The translations under genes were made by a program, and so were the position numbers. From Paulinella micropora (taxonomy: Eukaryota > Cercozoa > Imbricatea > Euglyphida > Paulinellidae): a stretch of DNA of 64,000 nt. Positions within the stretch are counted from its first letter, which is position 1. Every line of letters begins with the position of its first letter. The notes beneath the pieces are model-generated. The model was not told the origin of the DNA, ran no database searches, and saw nothing but the letters and a program-made list of their open reading frames with translations. Positions 47,992 to 58,185 of the stretch are shown piece after piece. The DNA is taken from assembly GCA_019918135.1 (NCBI GenBank), contig WBZZ01001156.1, positions 1 through 64,000 of the forward strand. Direction: 5' to 3'.

Positions 47992-49332
47992 TTATATTAA
48001 TTAATTATTTTTAAATCAAAATTAAACACTTTTTTCGGACACGGCTGAAGTCGGTCGGTTATGGCCCTAATATGGTCCTTCATGAAGACCTTCTAATTTT
48101 TTCGGACCCCATCAAAAAAATAAGGACCAAAACAAGGACTGCTTATAAGAAGATTTCCAATGAAATTTTATGTATTATTTACTTTATTATTTTACTTACT
48201 TATTTTGAATGAATTTTAAAGAAAATATAAATAAATAAAGATATAATATAGAGAGAATTATTGAATAAAACGACTTCCCGCCCGTCCTTAAAAAAATCCT
48301 TAAAACTTAAATTTTTTGACGGGCCAATTGAATTTTTTTTTTATAAAATAACTTTTTTTTTGTCTGGCCGACCCTCACCTTCCAAAAAGGACTTTTTTTC
48401 AGACACCTTTTAAGCATCATTTATTTATAAAAAATCTTACTATTAATTTCAAAGAACTTAGAACTTATTTTTGAAAAAAAGGGGACTTTTTGCTCAAATT
48501 AATAATAAGACTTATTACAGATAAATTGACCCTTCTATTAAAAGAAGACCAAAAATAAAAAAGTGATAAGATCCAAAAAAGTTATCTTTTTTTTAGTTTT
48601 TTCAATTTTTTAGATTTTTTCAAACTTTTTTGGAAAAAATAATAAACATCTCAAAAAAAATAAGCACTTTGAAAAAAAAAGAGGACCCTTTATAAGAGTT
48701 ATTTCGTTATATCTAGCCTTGCCTCGTTGCAAACCTTACATTTATATTTAGATTTGTCATGCTTACATATACCGCTACCCCAGCACTCTCTACATTGATA
48801 TTTTTGTCTATAATGTCGGCATTTATATTTAACAGCTCTCGCTCTACCCTTTATTCTACAAGATTCACAAGTCCTCAATCTCCTCCCCTTGTTATTAAGA
48901 AATTGTATCGGTAATCTCCAACATCTACACTTACCGCACTTCTCGTGTTTGACTTCCTCTGTTATCATACTATTATATATCTTTTGTAGGTCTTTAATAT
49001 ATAAATCAATAAGAAGCAAATTAACCATTAGTGGGGGCTACCGCCGCGTTCCCCCCCCTCTTTCCCCCTTATAGTCTTCCTACCGTCTTCCTTAGTCGCG
49101 TGGCTATCGCCCCCTCCCCCCACGAACTTCGTTCGTTGCCCCCCTCCCCCATTAAACTTTTAAGATCCCTCCAATTTTGACCATATCAGCAAAAAATGGA
49201 CCAATATCGGCAACACCGCAGACGAGAAAGGTGAGGCGAAAATACACACCGACGGGGGTTTGTATTTCTGTATTTGGACAACTTTTCTCTTTTTCAGTGC
49301 GGACACTTGGACAACTTTTCCACTTTCCGCAT
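47992..49332. repeat. Inner part of the right terminal repeat of element B
   Basis: Inverse copy of 25425-26766, from the AT-rich inner end to the GC-rich outer part and ccgcat next to the palindrome. It holds the second copy of the Zn-binding gene. 47992-48698 has no gene and consists of A/T runs. Confidence 0.88.
48699..49028 (-). CDS. Cys-rich zinc-binding protein in the right repeat of B
   Basis: Identical in deduced protein to the gene at 25732-26060, with the same Cys clusters. The two copies point inward from the two ends of element B. Conservation of the frame in both repeats, while neighbouring non-coding runs vary in length, supports a functional gene or recent homogenisation of the repeats. 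Confidence 0.7.
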   Translation of the reverse strand: MVNLLLIDLYIKDLQKIYNSMITEEVKHEKCGKCRCWRLPIQFLNNKGRRLRTCESCRIKGRARAVKYKCRHYRQKYQCRECWGSGICKHDKSKYKCKVCNEARLDITK

Positions 49333-49729
49333 GATCATTTATGTGTGGCGGACATGTCTATTCAAGTATTAAAAACAAGCACAGAAAAGACAGAAAACAC
49401 ACACATGAAGACAGAAAACACACCTTTGCTTTACAAAAACACACATAGATTTTACCAAAATACGACAAACTAAGCACACTAAGAGAGATTTGGACAAAAT
49501 AACTACAATTTTATATAAATGAAATTTAATATATATTTTTGAGAATAAAAAATATAAAATTGTCGTTATTTTGTCCAAATCTCTCTTAGTGTGCTTAGTT
49601 TGTCGTATTTTGGTAAAATCTATGTGTGTTTTTGTAAAACCAAGGTGTGTTTTCTGTCTTCATGTGTGTGTTTTCTGTCTTTTCTGTGCTTGTTTAATAC
49701 TTGAATAGACACGTCCGCCACACATAAAT
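49333..49729. repeat. Right terminal palindrome of element B (uninterrupted)
   Basis: Starts gatcatttatgtgtggcgg and ends ccgccacacataaat, with arms of about 180 bp and an asymmetric AT-rich centre (about 49514-49555) that is the reverse complement of the centre of the left palindrome. It contains the intact version of the site gacatgtc into which element A is inserted on the left. Beyond 49729 a TA run leads into ACAT repeats. Confidence 0.82.
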
Positions 49730-49959
49730 ATATATATATATATATACATATATACGTACATACATGCATACATGCATGCATGCATGCATACATACATACA
49801 TACATACATACACACATACATACATACATGCATACATGTATCCAGCTAGACAGACAGACAGACAGACAGACAGTCAGACAGACAGACAGTCATACAGTCA
49901 GACACACAGACAGTCAGACAGTCAGACAGTCAGACAGACAGACAGACAGACAGACATTC

Positions 49960-49990
<31 letters not shown>

Positions 49991-50190
49991 CATACATACA
50001 TACATAGATACATGCATATGTACATACATACATACATACATACATACATACATGCATACATGCATATATGCAGACAGGCAGGCAGACAGACAGACAGACA
50101 GACATACGCACTCACTCACTCACTCGCTCGCTCGCTCGCTCGCTCACTCGCTCATTCACTCACTCACTCACTCAACTACTATAGGTATTA
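49730..50190. repeat. ACAT/GACA/CACT microsatellite: right flank of element B
   Basis: TA run, then (ACAT)n, (GACA)n, (ACAT)n, (GACA)n and (CACT/CGCT)n. The first part matches the array left of element B in unit and orientation. Open frames across it are repeat artefacts. Confidence 0.85.
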
Positions 50191-50431
50191 CTATAGCACA
50201 CTTATCTTTATATTTATATACATAAATTTAGCCCATTTCATCAATTTTCGCTTTCCCATTAATCAACCAAAACTAGCAAAACTAGAAAATCACACTTTTT
50301 CTCAAACTATCAATACTAGTCTCCCTTATCCCCCTTTTCTTATTCTTTCTCGGTGTGCTGAGCCCCCTTATCTTTTTCCAAAAAAAAATGTGCTCTGTAT
50401 TGAAAGTTTGTAATATTATAAAAGAATAGAA

Positions 50432-50432
<1 letters not shown>
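50191..50432. other. No gene recognised
   Basis: Host-like sequence between the microsatellite and the poly-A tract, without coding signal or repeat. Confidence 0.35.
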
Positions 50433-50471
<39 letters not shown>

Positions 50472-50590
50472 GCACAAGTTCCAGATAATATACGAGTGGG
50501 CATTGAACCCGCGACTCAGAAAACCTAGTGTGAGCACCATTCCCATTCATCTATCAGAACTTCGTGCAACACAATCGGTACAATCACACT
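50433..50590 (-). mobile_element. Probable tRNA-derived SINE with T tract
   Basis: On the minus strand, an A-box-like stretch (gaatgggaatggtgctcac) and a B-box-like stretch (cgggttcaatgccc) are spaced as in tRNA genes. A short body follows and then 38 T (the A-run at 50433-50470 on the plus strand), which would act as a Pol III stop. The 5' limit is uncertain. It does not fold into a complete tRNA by inspection, so SINE or tRNA pseudogene is preferred. Confidence 0.45.
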
Positions 50591-50772
50591 CATAATAATA
50601 TTCACATCCGACTTGAGAGAATCTGGAAAAAAGGTGAAGTAGGAGCAACCAATGAAAAAGGAAAAATAAAATATCAAACCATGAACAAAAGGAAAAAGAA
50701 ACTGCTCACGCACTGCACAGAAAATCGCTTTTTTTGTGTTCTTGTGTCAGACTATTTTGTTGAAGCACTCAA

Positions 50773-51188
50773 ATGAGTGAAAGTGAATTTGAAGAAAGTG
50801 AAAGAGAGGAGGGAAAGGATTGGGATGAATTCTATTCTGACAAACCAGAATGGAGTGTTAAGAGAGACAAGATAACTATCGAAAACAAAAATGAATCACT
50901 GAGGGATAAGCTAGCTAACTTTAAAAATGAGTTAGATAAAAATGAAGAACGGGAAAGAGCCATAAATAGAAGACTTGATGATATTGAAGAAAATAATAAA
51001 AGAAAGGAGGAGATTAATAAATTGAAAAGAAGAGAAAGAGGAATGAGGAGAAAAAGAAAAAAGAACTGAAATTGTTGGATAGTTGGTTATTAGCAAAAAA
51101 ACAACCATTATCATTGAAAGAAGAAATATATGCTAGAGACCTTATAGAGCAAGGAGGTAAATCTTTTGACGAAGTATTAATCGAATAA
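50773..51188 (+). pseudogene. Charged coiled-coil protein, frameshifted
   Basis: The first frame (50773-51069) starts MSESEFEESEREEGKDWDEF and has a long Glu/Lys/Asn coiled coil. Near 51045, in an A/G run, the frame is lost; the other frame continues through ELKLLDSWLLAKKQPLSLKE to a stop at 51188. The composition is AT-rich like the viral elements, but no homologue is seen in A or B. It may belong to element C or to the host. Confidence 0.4.
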
Positions 51189-51444
51189 AATACTTATCAA
51201 AAAAGATTAGAAAATTATAATAATGCATAATTGTCTTGTTTGTGTTATGTGGTGCCTGCCTACCCGCTCACCTATCCTCAAGCAACATGGCACACACTCA
51301 CATAAGACAATATAAACCATTTGTTTTTGGTAGTCAAAAACAAAAACATTAGTAAAAAAGCACATGATAGACATAAATAATTAGAACTGCTATCGGGCAC
51401 TACCTACATATGTGTTTTGTGCTTTTTTGGTGTGTGGGTAGGCG
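51189..51444. other. Spacer left of element C, no terminal repeat seen
   Basis: No similarity to the terminal repeats of A or B is visible here, so the left end of element C is either lost or of a different type. No gene is recognised. Confidence 0.4.
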
Positions 51445-51906
51445 ATGCCCCCGAAGAAGAAGACCACCGCTACCTCTCCTGAGCCAGCACCAACTGAGCA
51501 AGCACCAACTGAGCCTGCATCAACCGAAGGAAATGCTCCAGCCGACCAGAAACATCAGGCAGTCACTGAAGGTAAGCGGGGCAATGCGAGCAGTCCTTTC
51601 GACCTGGTCAAGTCAAAGAAGTCCAAGGCAAAGTCACCTTCTAAGTATAAGGAGGGCAAAAAATGCTATGTGTCTTTCAGCAAAGACCACAATACGCCAA
51701 ATGCTATTTATGCTGAGGCCGATGCCAAAGATGCGACAAGAGTTGAGGCCATAGATATGGTATGTCCAGGGGAGCCAGATTTGTATTTCGTGGCGATTGG
51801 CGACGACAATGTTGTCAGAGTATTCCATTCGTGGTCGGCTTTGAAGAATTATTACATTTTGGATAAGGTGCCTTTTTTTACTAAGTTATTTGATGACAGA
51901 CGATAA
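51445..51906 (+). CDS. Hypothetical basic/Pro-rich protein, probable element C gene
   Basis: The 153-aa product begins MPPKKKTTATSPEPAPTEQA (disordered, basic and Pro/Thr-rich) and has a globular C-terminus (GKKCYVSFSKDHNTPNAIY, DLYFVAIGDDNVVRVFHSW, FFTKLF). It is clearly richer in G+C than the neighbouring element genes. Its TAA ends at 51906 and the integrase stop begins at 51907, so the two genes are tail to tail without a gap. This argues that it is part of element C. No family is recognised. Confidence 0.6.
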   Translation: MPPKKKTTATSPEPAPTEQAPTEPASTEGNAPADQKHQAVTEGKRGNASSPFDLVKSKKSKAKSPSKYKEGKKCYVSFSKDHNTPNAIYAEADAKDATRVEAIDMVCPGEPDLYFVAIGDDNVVRVFHSWSALKNYYILDKVPFFTKLFDDRR

Positions 51907-52882
51907 CTATAAGTCCAGAATGTCTTTTTTCTTTCGGACTCTGGCACTGGTACGCACATTTGAGGAATCAATTTGTTCTCGGTTCAGTAGATGCTTTGTT
52001 TGCTTTTCCTTTGTTAATTTTTTTAATTCTTTATTAATATCCGGTTCGTCTTTTGTGTCATCTTCTTCGGCGGCCTCGGTCTTTAATGTCGGGGCGATAC
52101 TATATCATCATTCGTTAATATAATCCGGTAGCCCCTACGGCCTTTTACTTTATATATTTGTTTGCTCCAAGTTTTACCGCCCTTTTCTAATATGTGTTTT
52201 TTGTTAAGTTTTCTTACCTTGTCTCCTTCTTTGAAATCAAATAAATTCTTATCTACATAATGTTCTTGCTTGTTAGTATCAGTGCCGTTAAATACTTCGA
52301 TCGGTGAGGCTTTAATTGTTGAGTGTTTCTTTCTGTTATAATAATAAACAACATCTTCAATGTAATTTATCCAATCAAAATTGCCATTATAAACCCATAT
52401 AACATGGAGTTGTTCTCGTAGAGTTCTTACAAACCTATCAACAATACCTAATTAATTATGGTCTCCCACTTCAACCTTAAAATGATTAATACCATTATTA
52501 CCCATCCATTCTCCAACCGCTCCCTTAAATTCACCACCGCTGTCTGAGATAAATGCCTTTGGCTTTGGTAGTTTTTTGAGTGCTTCTAATACTGTAGTTG
52601 AAAACTTATTTTTTAACGGGACGGCATAAGCATACCGACTATGAATATCAATCCAAATCAAAGCAAAATTATAATTTTTATTTTTTGTTGCGACTTTTGT
52701 CATATCCATTAAATCAATATTTACCATATCTAAAACTTTATCTGCCCATATTGTTGTGCCCCTTGTTCTGGGCTTTGTCTGCCGAAATATTTCCTGTGCT
52801 GTATCTTTTTTTTGTTCCTCATCCGTTTGTCTGATTCAGGACTTTGTTGATTAATATTAGCAGTCGTATGTTTGTTATCCAT
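51907..52882 (-). pseudogene. Retroviral-type (DDE) integrase of element C, broken
   Basis: Starts MDNKHTTAN beside a boundary hairpin. A second frame has NIDLMDMTKVATKNKNYNF (first Asp) and AFISDSGGEFKGAVGEW (second Asp). VGDHN is followed by an in-frame TAA (52455-52457) and then LGIVDRFVRTLREQL, with Asp at the third acidic position as in A. A basic tail in another frame has TSARVRKKKDILDL. One stop and two frame changes (near 52790 and 52085) are seen. Homologous along its length to 5939-6932. Confidence 0.85.
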
Positions 52883-53041
52883 GATATTTTAGAATTGTGC
52901 TCAATCTGACTGATCGTCAGATATCTCGCTTATTCTAAAACATCGATTTTTCTTTATAGTTTAAAATAAATCAGTTTTCGATATTTATCAACAAACGAGA
53001 AATCTGTCGAAGACAGATAGAAGTGAAGTTGATGAATATCA
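52882..53041. repeat. Bipartite intergenic hairpin pair
   Basis: Unit 52882-52945 (tgatatttt-agaatt...attct-aaaacatcg, with an inner ctgac/gtcag stem) touches the integrase ATG. After an AT spacer, unit 52979-53041 (cgatatttatcaac...gttgatgaatatca, with an inner atctgtc/gacagat stem) ends 1 bp before the stop of the 53042 gene. It is equivalent in position to 6932-7095 in element A, but the inner stems differ. Confidence 0.8.
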
Positions 53042-53565
53042 TTAGAATTTCAAAAATATCTTTTCTGCTTCCTTACTTTTTTCTTTATTCTTTGGTGTAT
53101 TGTTATATACATTAACTGATATTTTTTCACTTCGTTTTTTACCACCTCGCTGTTTTTCGCCTGTTGTTTCATAATCTTCGCTTTCTTCACTCTCACTTTC
53201 TTCTTCGCTGTCATTCTCTGGCTTCTTGGGTTGTGGTGCTTTCTTAGCGGTTTTCTTCTTAGGCTTTTTAGCATTCTTTTTTATCTTTCTAAGCATATGA
53301 TTAGCAATAACCTCAGACATATCAATTCCGCTGTTGCTGTCGCTTTCGTCTTCTACGATTTCTGGTTTTGCCAGTATTTCCTTAGCAACACTTAACTCAG
53401 CATCAGTTTCAATTATTTCATCTATTGTCTTATCTTTCAGTTCTCCCGTTCTTGCGGCGCCGTTCGCGAGCCCATTCGTCCTTTCGCCGTTCAGCATTTT
53501 CTCTATTTGCTTTAACAGCCTTCTTCCAATTTTCCTTTGATGCTTCCTTTGACGCATAATTTAGA
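53042..53565 (-). pseudogene. Acidic/basic protein, element C, N-terminal frameshift
   Basis: The main frame has an acidic middle, Lys/Pro-rich part, E-S-E-S-E run, SVNVYN and a C-terminal IFLKF as in the 7093-7611 gene. The N-terminal region resembles the homologue (KEASKENWKKAV) only in a different frame, so a break lies near 53450 and the true start codon appears lost. Function unknown. Confidence 0.6.
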
Positions 53566-53631
53566 TATGCTTTTATTCTTTGTTGCTATAATTTAACAAA
53601 AATAAAATTAAATATTTAATAAATATATACA

Positions 53632-56600
53632 ATGGGTAGTCAGTACAAGAGTTTGTTAGGCTTGTCAGAAATTGCGGTGGACTCACTCAATATACTTAAC
53701 TTAGACTTAACCAATACCAACATAGTGGGCTTAAATACAGACAGAGTGCCAGAGGATGCTGACCCCGTAAATCTTTATTACACTGACGGCCGATTTGATA
53801 CAATGTTATCCAGCAAAAGCACAACCGACATCAAAGAAGGAAAACATTTATACTATACAGAGCAACGAGTAAGGGATAATGACGAAGTCAAAGCCTCAAC
53901 TCAACACCGCTCTAATAGTTCCAATCCGCACCAAACCAGTTTATACAATTTGATAGACACAAACATATTCGCACAAGCGAGCGGACAATACTTAACATAC
54001 AATGATGTAGAAGGCAAATGGAAGAATACAGCCCTCGGGTCAATTGATACACTCTCAGATGTTGTCATAACCGCACCAATAGCCACTACTAGTTATCTAA
54101 CATATAATTCAATAAACTGGGTAAATAAAACATTTCCGATAAATGTGGACGAATTCGGCAACATTAGTATGGGAAGGAAGAATATAACAGGAGTTAATTT
54201 ACTAAATACCAAAGATGTTGATGAATAAATATTTGAGCATAATGATAACAATAATAAAGTGTCAGCAGGCGGAAGTATAGATAGTCACAGCGATGTGACA
54301 ATAACTAGCTTCCCAGCAGATAACCAACTGCTCATTTATAGCACAGGTCAATGGAGAAATACGACTTCACCCTTTCTGAGATTAGACGGCACTGCCAGTA
54401 TGACTGGAGGACTAAATATGAATAGTCAAAACATTACAAATGTAAATCAACTAAATGGTAGGGCTATCGCAACTTGGTTATCAGAGCACGACTCCAACAA
54501 CGCGAAAGAGTCCGCAAGTGGAAGTATTGATACACATAGTGATGTGATTATAACAACAGCAACAGATAACCAACTTCTTATTTATAGCACTGGACAATGG
54601 CGAAATGTGGCATCGCCCTTTCTTAGATTAGACGGCATTGCTAGTATGACGGGAGGTTTAAATATGGGCGGTTATGCTATTTCAGGGGCTTCAACATATA
54701 ATGGAATTAATCTAGCAAATCTAGCAGTTGATAGCAATGTGGTTAAACTAACAGGAGACCAAACCATAGCAGGAAATAAAAAATTTACATCAACTTTGGA
54801 AGTAAGTGGTTCATCCAATCCTACTACTTTTGATGGTATCGGCATAGCCTTTGATGCAAAAATAGGAATGATTGCAGCACAAAAAACAGCAACAGCGACT
54901 TGGTATCCGATACATATAACGGGTTCATATGTGGAGTTATATTCAGGTAATACTTTAATTATAACCGCAACTGGAACAACATTAAGTTTGAATAAAAACA
55001 AAATAAGTAATTTGGCAGACCCTTCCGCTTCAACAGATGGAGCAAATAAAAATTATGTCGATACTAATTTCGTAAAATTAACAACAGACCAAACCATAGC
55101 AGGAACTAAAACATTTAACAATCAAATTTCAATGGGCACTAACCTAATACCAACATTAGCAGACCATGTGGCAAATAAAAGATATATTGATGATAATTGT
55201 GTGAAACTAACAGGAGACCAAACAATAACAGGAATTAAAACATTTAACGGGACGAGCACTGCGATAAAATATCTAACTTTAACGAACAACGCCGATTTTA
55301 ATAACCAAGTTATCATTAATGGTGGAAATATAACATATAATGGGGCAAGGATATTAAACCAAAATGGAGGAGATATATTCTTTTCACAGACTCAGGTGAT
55401 TATCAATATTTCTTATTTACTCTAAATACCGCTACAAGTGGAACCGCAGACCAAAGAGGTTATGTATTCACGAATGTAGCATTTGATGTAAAAGGGGCAG
55501 GACTTTATATTTCAAAACTTTTGGACAATAAAAGTGCTTCATCTGACATCGTCCGTTTTAACAATGCAGGTGGTATGAGGTTTTATGGTGCCTTAGATAT
55601 GAATTCAAACAACATAACAAGTGCTGGAACAATAACAGGAACATCAATCACTTCAACTGCTGGCATGACTACAACCACGTTGGCAACGAGCGATAAAATA
55701 ACAACAGCACTAGGCAAACCGATAATCATAGGCAGAACAACGAAAGGAGTAGGAACAACTGGTGGCTTAGAATTATATGGAACAGAAGGAAATGCGAATG
55801 GCCCACATATTCAAGCATTCGTTCATACATCAATTTATCCCACATTCCAATTATTGAATTATAGTCAGGACAATATTGCTTTAAGTTTTGATAGTTATTG
55901 GAAGGGGGGTGGCTGGAAATCAAGCAACATAAACTCCAACTTTCAAATATACAAGATGAGCAACAAACTCGCTTTTAACTACAAATCAGGAGTATCACTT
56001 GGAGGAGCCATAGCATTTAGCGAGGCGATGAACATAAGCAATACAGGGGCAATAACGGCGAATGCGGGTATTACATACTCTGGGGTGCTAACAACCACAA
56101 CATTAACCAGTGGAGCAAAGATAGGAATACAAGGAGGAACAGATGGGACAAATGCGAGAGGAATATTTATGTGGGAGACAGCAAATACAGACTGGGGCAT
56201 TTATATGTCTCAATCTGGGGCGAGTAAATCATTAAGTGGAGGAACAGCGCCAACAGGAGGAGTAGGAGGTGGTATAACATGCTATAAGATTTAGAGTTGG
56301 TAATGGTTCAACGAATGGTTGTATATGGGAAAATAGTTCAAATACTACTTTAATGTCTTTGAGAGGAAGCGATGGGCAATTATGGGTATTGTCTAATCCA
56401 ATTCAATATTCAGACAGGAAAAAAAAGAAGATATAAAGGAATGCTTAGGCTTAGACTTTATAAATAAGTTAAATCCAGTCTGCTATCGTATGATTGACAA
56501 CAACAAGAAACAGAGAACGGGTTTAATAGCACAAGAATTAGAAATCATACTAACAGAAATGGATATGCTAGATTTTGGCGGTTTTATAAAAGAAACAATT

Positions 56601-56858
56601 ATGGTTCCGTGTCCAAAGCAAAGAAAAGAATGCGAATTGAAAGGTGTGGGTGTTAATCCAGAAGATGTTAAATGTGTTGATAGTGGTGATGTCGGTTATG
56701 GTATAGGTTATTCCGAGTTTATTGCACCATTAATTAAAGCGGTTCAACAATTATCAGAAAAGGTAGTTAATTTAGAAAAACAAAATAATAATCTCATGCT
56801 TATTATAGAAGATCTATCTAAGCAACTTTCTGAAATACGAGCAGTCGTTTTCCCTTGA
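53632..56858 (+). pseudogene. Trimeric fibre protein with S74 chaperone, element C, broken
   Basis: N-terminus GSQYKSLLGLSEIAVDSLNI as in A. The shaft repeats (LTGDQTIAGNKKF, GGLNMGGYAISGAS) are shared with A and B. The C-terminal chaperone has TGLIAQELEIIL and a coiled-coil end like that of A. A TAA at 54226-54228 interrupts the first frame; frame changes follow near 55397, 56275 and 56420. The stop TGA at 56856 is the first codon of a boundary hairpin. Confidence 0.85.
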
Positions 56859-57004
56859 TATTTATCAACTTCACTCTCATTCGCTTCGCTCATTCTCGTT
56901 TGTTGATAAACATCGCAAGCCGATTTATTTATTTTCAATAAAAGAAAAACGATGTTTTAGAATAAGTGAGAGTGCGGAGCACGAAACGCAATTCTAAAAT
57001 ATCA
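56856..57004. repeat. Bipartite intergenic hairpin pair between fibre and membrane protein
   Basis: Unit 56856-56915 (tgatatttatcaac...gttgataaacatcg, inner gaatgag/ctcattc stem-like words) starts with the fibre stop. A spacer of 34 bp follows, then unit 56950-57004 (cgatgttttagaat...attctaaaatatca) whose last base is the A of the ATG. In elements A and B the same two genes overlap by 11 bp with no such insert. Confidence 0.82.
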
Positions 57005-57351
57005 TGTCAAACAATAATACAACTAGACTTCACAGACCCCCGCCTATTATGGATATGGATGGCGAACTAACTCCAGAATTGAAGTCTCGTGTTCTTGAAG
57101 TAGAACTAAAGAGTGAGGAAAAAAAAGTAGAGCACGAATTGGAAGATAACTGGAATTGTTGTTGTATAAAAAACAGACCAACCGACAGCAGACTTATTAA
57201 ATACTTATTTCAAATGGGTATCATTATTGCCATTATAACCCTTTGTATCGTGAGGCTATCTGAAAAGAACTTACCTTGTGAGGTTGCTAATACTCATGTC
57301 GGAATTTTGACTTTACTCATCGGCATATGCCTTCCATCGCCTTCTAGTTAA
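57004..57351 (+). CDS. Small membrane protein, element C
   Basis: The 115-aa product has an N-terminal part like the B copy (MDMDGELTPELKSRVLEVEL) and a C-terminal part like the A copy (CCCIKNRPTDSRLIKYLFQM, VGILTLLIGICLP). It therefore looks like a recombinant of the two types. Two hydrophobic segments are kept. Intact. Confidence 0.72.
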   Translation: MSNNNTTRLHRPPPIMDMDGELTPELKSRVLEVELKSEEKKVEHELEDNWNCCCIKNRPTDSRLIKYLFQMGIIIAIITLCIVRLSEKNLPCEVANTHVGILTLLIGICLPSPSS

Positions 57352-57357
57352 AAGAAA

Positions 57358-57501
57358 TGATATTTATCAACTTCACTCTCATTCGCTTCGCTCATTCTCG
57401 TTTGTTGATAAACACCATAAAAAATAAAACGGAAGACGATGTTTGAGAATAAGCGAGAAATCTGGCGATTAGCCAGATAGAAGCGAAATTCTCACATATC
57501 A
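57358..57501. repeat. Bipartite intergenic hairpin pair
   Basis: Unit 57358-57417 is almost the same as 56856-56915, but its end has decayed to aacacca. Unit 57437-57501 (cgatgtttgagaat...attctcacatatca) has an inner atctgg/ccagat stem. It lies between two convergent genes, and its second unit overlaps the end of the Cys-rich gene. Confidence 0.78.
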
Positions 57502-57740
57502 AAGCACTCATATAAATGTATTTTATACCAAGAACTATCGCCGGCACAGATTAACGGCAGGGCTTCATCAAAACTAACACACCACTCGCTTTGAGGTTTG
57601 TAAATACATTTAAATTTGGATTCAATACCTTGCTTTATACAATAAGCACACGCATCTCGTTTTGTTTGATTTGCTCTGCTATAAAAGTCGCAGGCCGTCC
57701 GCGAAATAGCCGAGCACACAAACAAGAATATTAAAATCAT
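57492..57740 (-). CDS. Secreted Cys-rich protein, element C
   Basis: The 82-aa product has a signal peptide (MILIFLFVCSAIS) and a mature part with CDFY...CAYCIKQG...KCIYKP...WCVSFDEALPLICAG...ECF. It is intact and very similar to 37045-37296 and 11881-12115. In-frame ATGs also exist further upstream, but they overlap the divergent gene; 57740 gives a normal signal peptide. The final codons and stop run into a boundary hairpin. Confidence 0.7.
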   Translation of the reverse strand: MILIFLFVCSAISRTACDFYSRANQTKRDACAYCIKQGIESKFKCIYKPQSEWCVSFDEALPLICAGDSSWYKIHLYECFDM

Positions 57741-57767
57741 TTTTTTTAATACCATACAAAATATATG

Positions 57768-58124
57768 ATGACGGAGCACAAATACCAAAAGATTATTTTT
57801 CTAAGCAATGATTTTGTGGGTAAATCATTCAACAAGAACATTCAGATGTCTTTCACACCTACCAAAATGAATGTAAAATTTATTCATTACTGTAAGGACC
57901 AAACAGAGACAAAAACCAGAATTCTTTACATGGATAGAAATGGAATTATTGGCACATTCTCCGACAGCACCACAGCAAACATTTCAAACCTTAGTTATAA
58001 TTTAGGTGTCGTTGGATGGACGGACGGACAATATACATTTAAAGTCCTTGAAACCGACAGCGGAAATATTGATACAGGAAATTTAGCGGGAAGAATTGTT
58101 GTATGCCAAGAATTCTTAGGGTAG
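57768..58124 (+). CDS. Conserved 118-aa protein of unknown function, element C
   Basis: Starts MTEHKYQKIIFLSNDF; a second ATG lies one codon upstream. It is homologous to 12145-12507 along its length (SFTPTKMNVKFIHY, GWTDGQYTFKVLETD). The stop TAG is inside a 7-bp stem hairpin (58119-58137) and not the TGA-type hairpin found in A. Confidence 0.72.
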   Translation: MTEHKYQKIIFLSNDFVGKSFNKNIQMSFTPTKMNVKFIHYCKDQTETKTRILYMDRNGIIGTFSDSTTANISNLSYNLGVVGWTDGQYTFKVLETDSGNIDTGNLAGRIVVCQEFLG

Positions 58125-58162
58125 GTGAAACCTACCCAGATTGTTGCGGATTTATCCGCAAC
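58119..58162. terminator. Two tandem perfect hairpins at a gene boundary
   Basis: gggtagg-tgaaa-cctaccc (58119-58137), which contains the TAG stop, and gttgcggat-tt-atccgcaac (58143-58162). They take the place of the TGATATTT-type unit seen at this boundary in element A. A remnant tctcgcttagaatat before the ATPase ATG recalls the 5'-type unit. Confidence 0.55.
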
Positions 58163-58185
58163 AAATTTCTCGCTTAGAATATAGG

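Larger units (their letters stand above)
4637..49729. mobile_element. Element B: polinton-like virus/virophage-type provirus, interrupted by element A
   Basis: Excluding the inserted element A (5021-25400 plus one target copy), B is about 24.7 kb. It is bounded by inverted repeats of about 1.7 kb: 4637-5020 plus 25407-26766 on the left, and 47992-49729 on the right. It carries a primase-SF3 helicase, fibre, phospholipase-like protein, packaging ATPase, capsid and penton genes and a tyrosine recombinase. It lacks PolB and a DDE integrase. This content fits polinton-like viruses or virophages better than classical Polintons. Several large genes carry stops or frameshifts, so it is probably not active as it stands. 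Confidence 0.8.

Noticed and set aside
5021..49729. A single large virus with two capsid genes
   Set aside because: Two complete sets of terminal repeats, the AG...CT ends with target duplication and the palindrome halves joining across A show two nested elements.
50497..50590. A functional tRNA gene
   Set aside because: A-box and B-box-like stretches exist, but no full cloverleaf or acceptor stem is evident and a long T tract follows, so a SINE or tRNA pseudogene is more likely.
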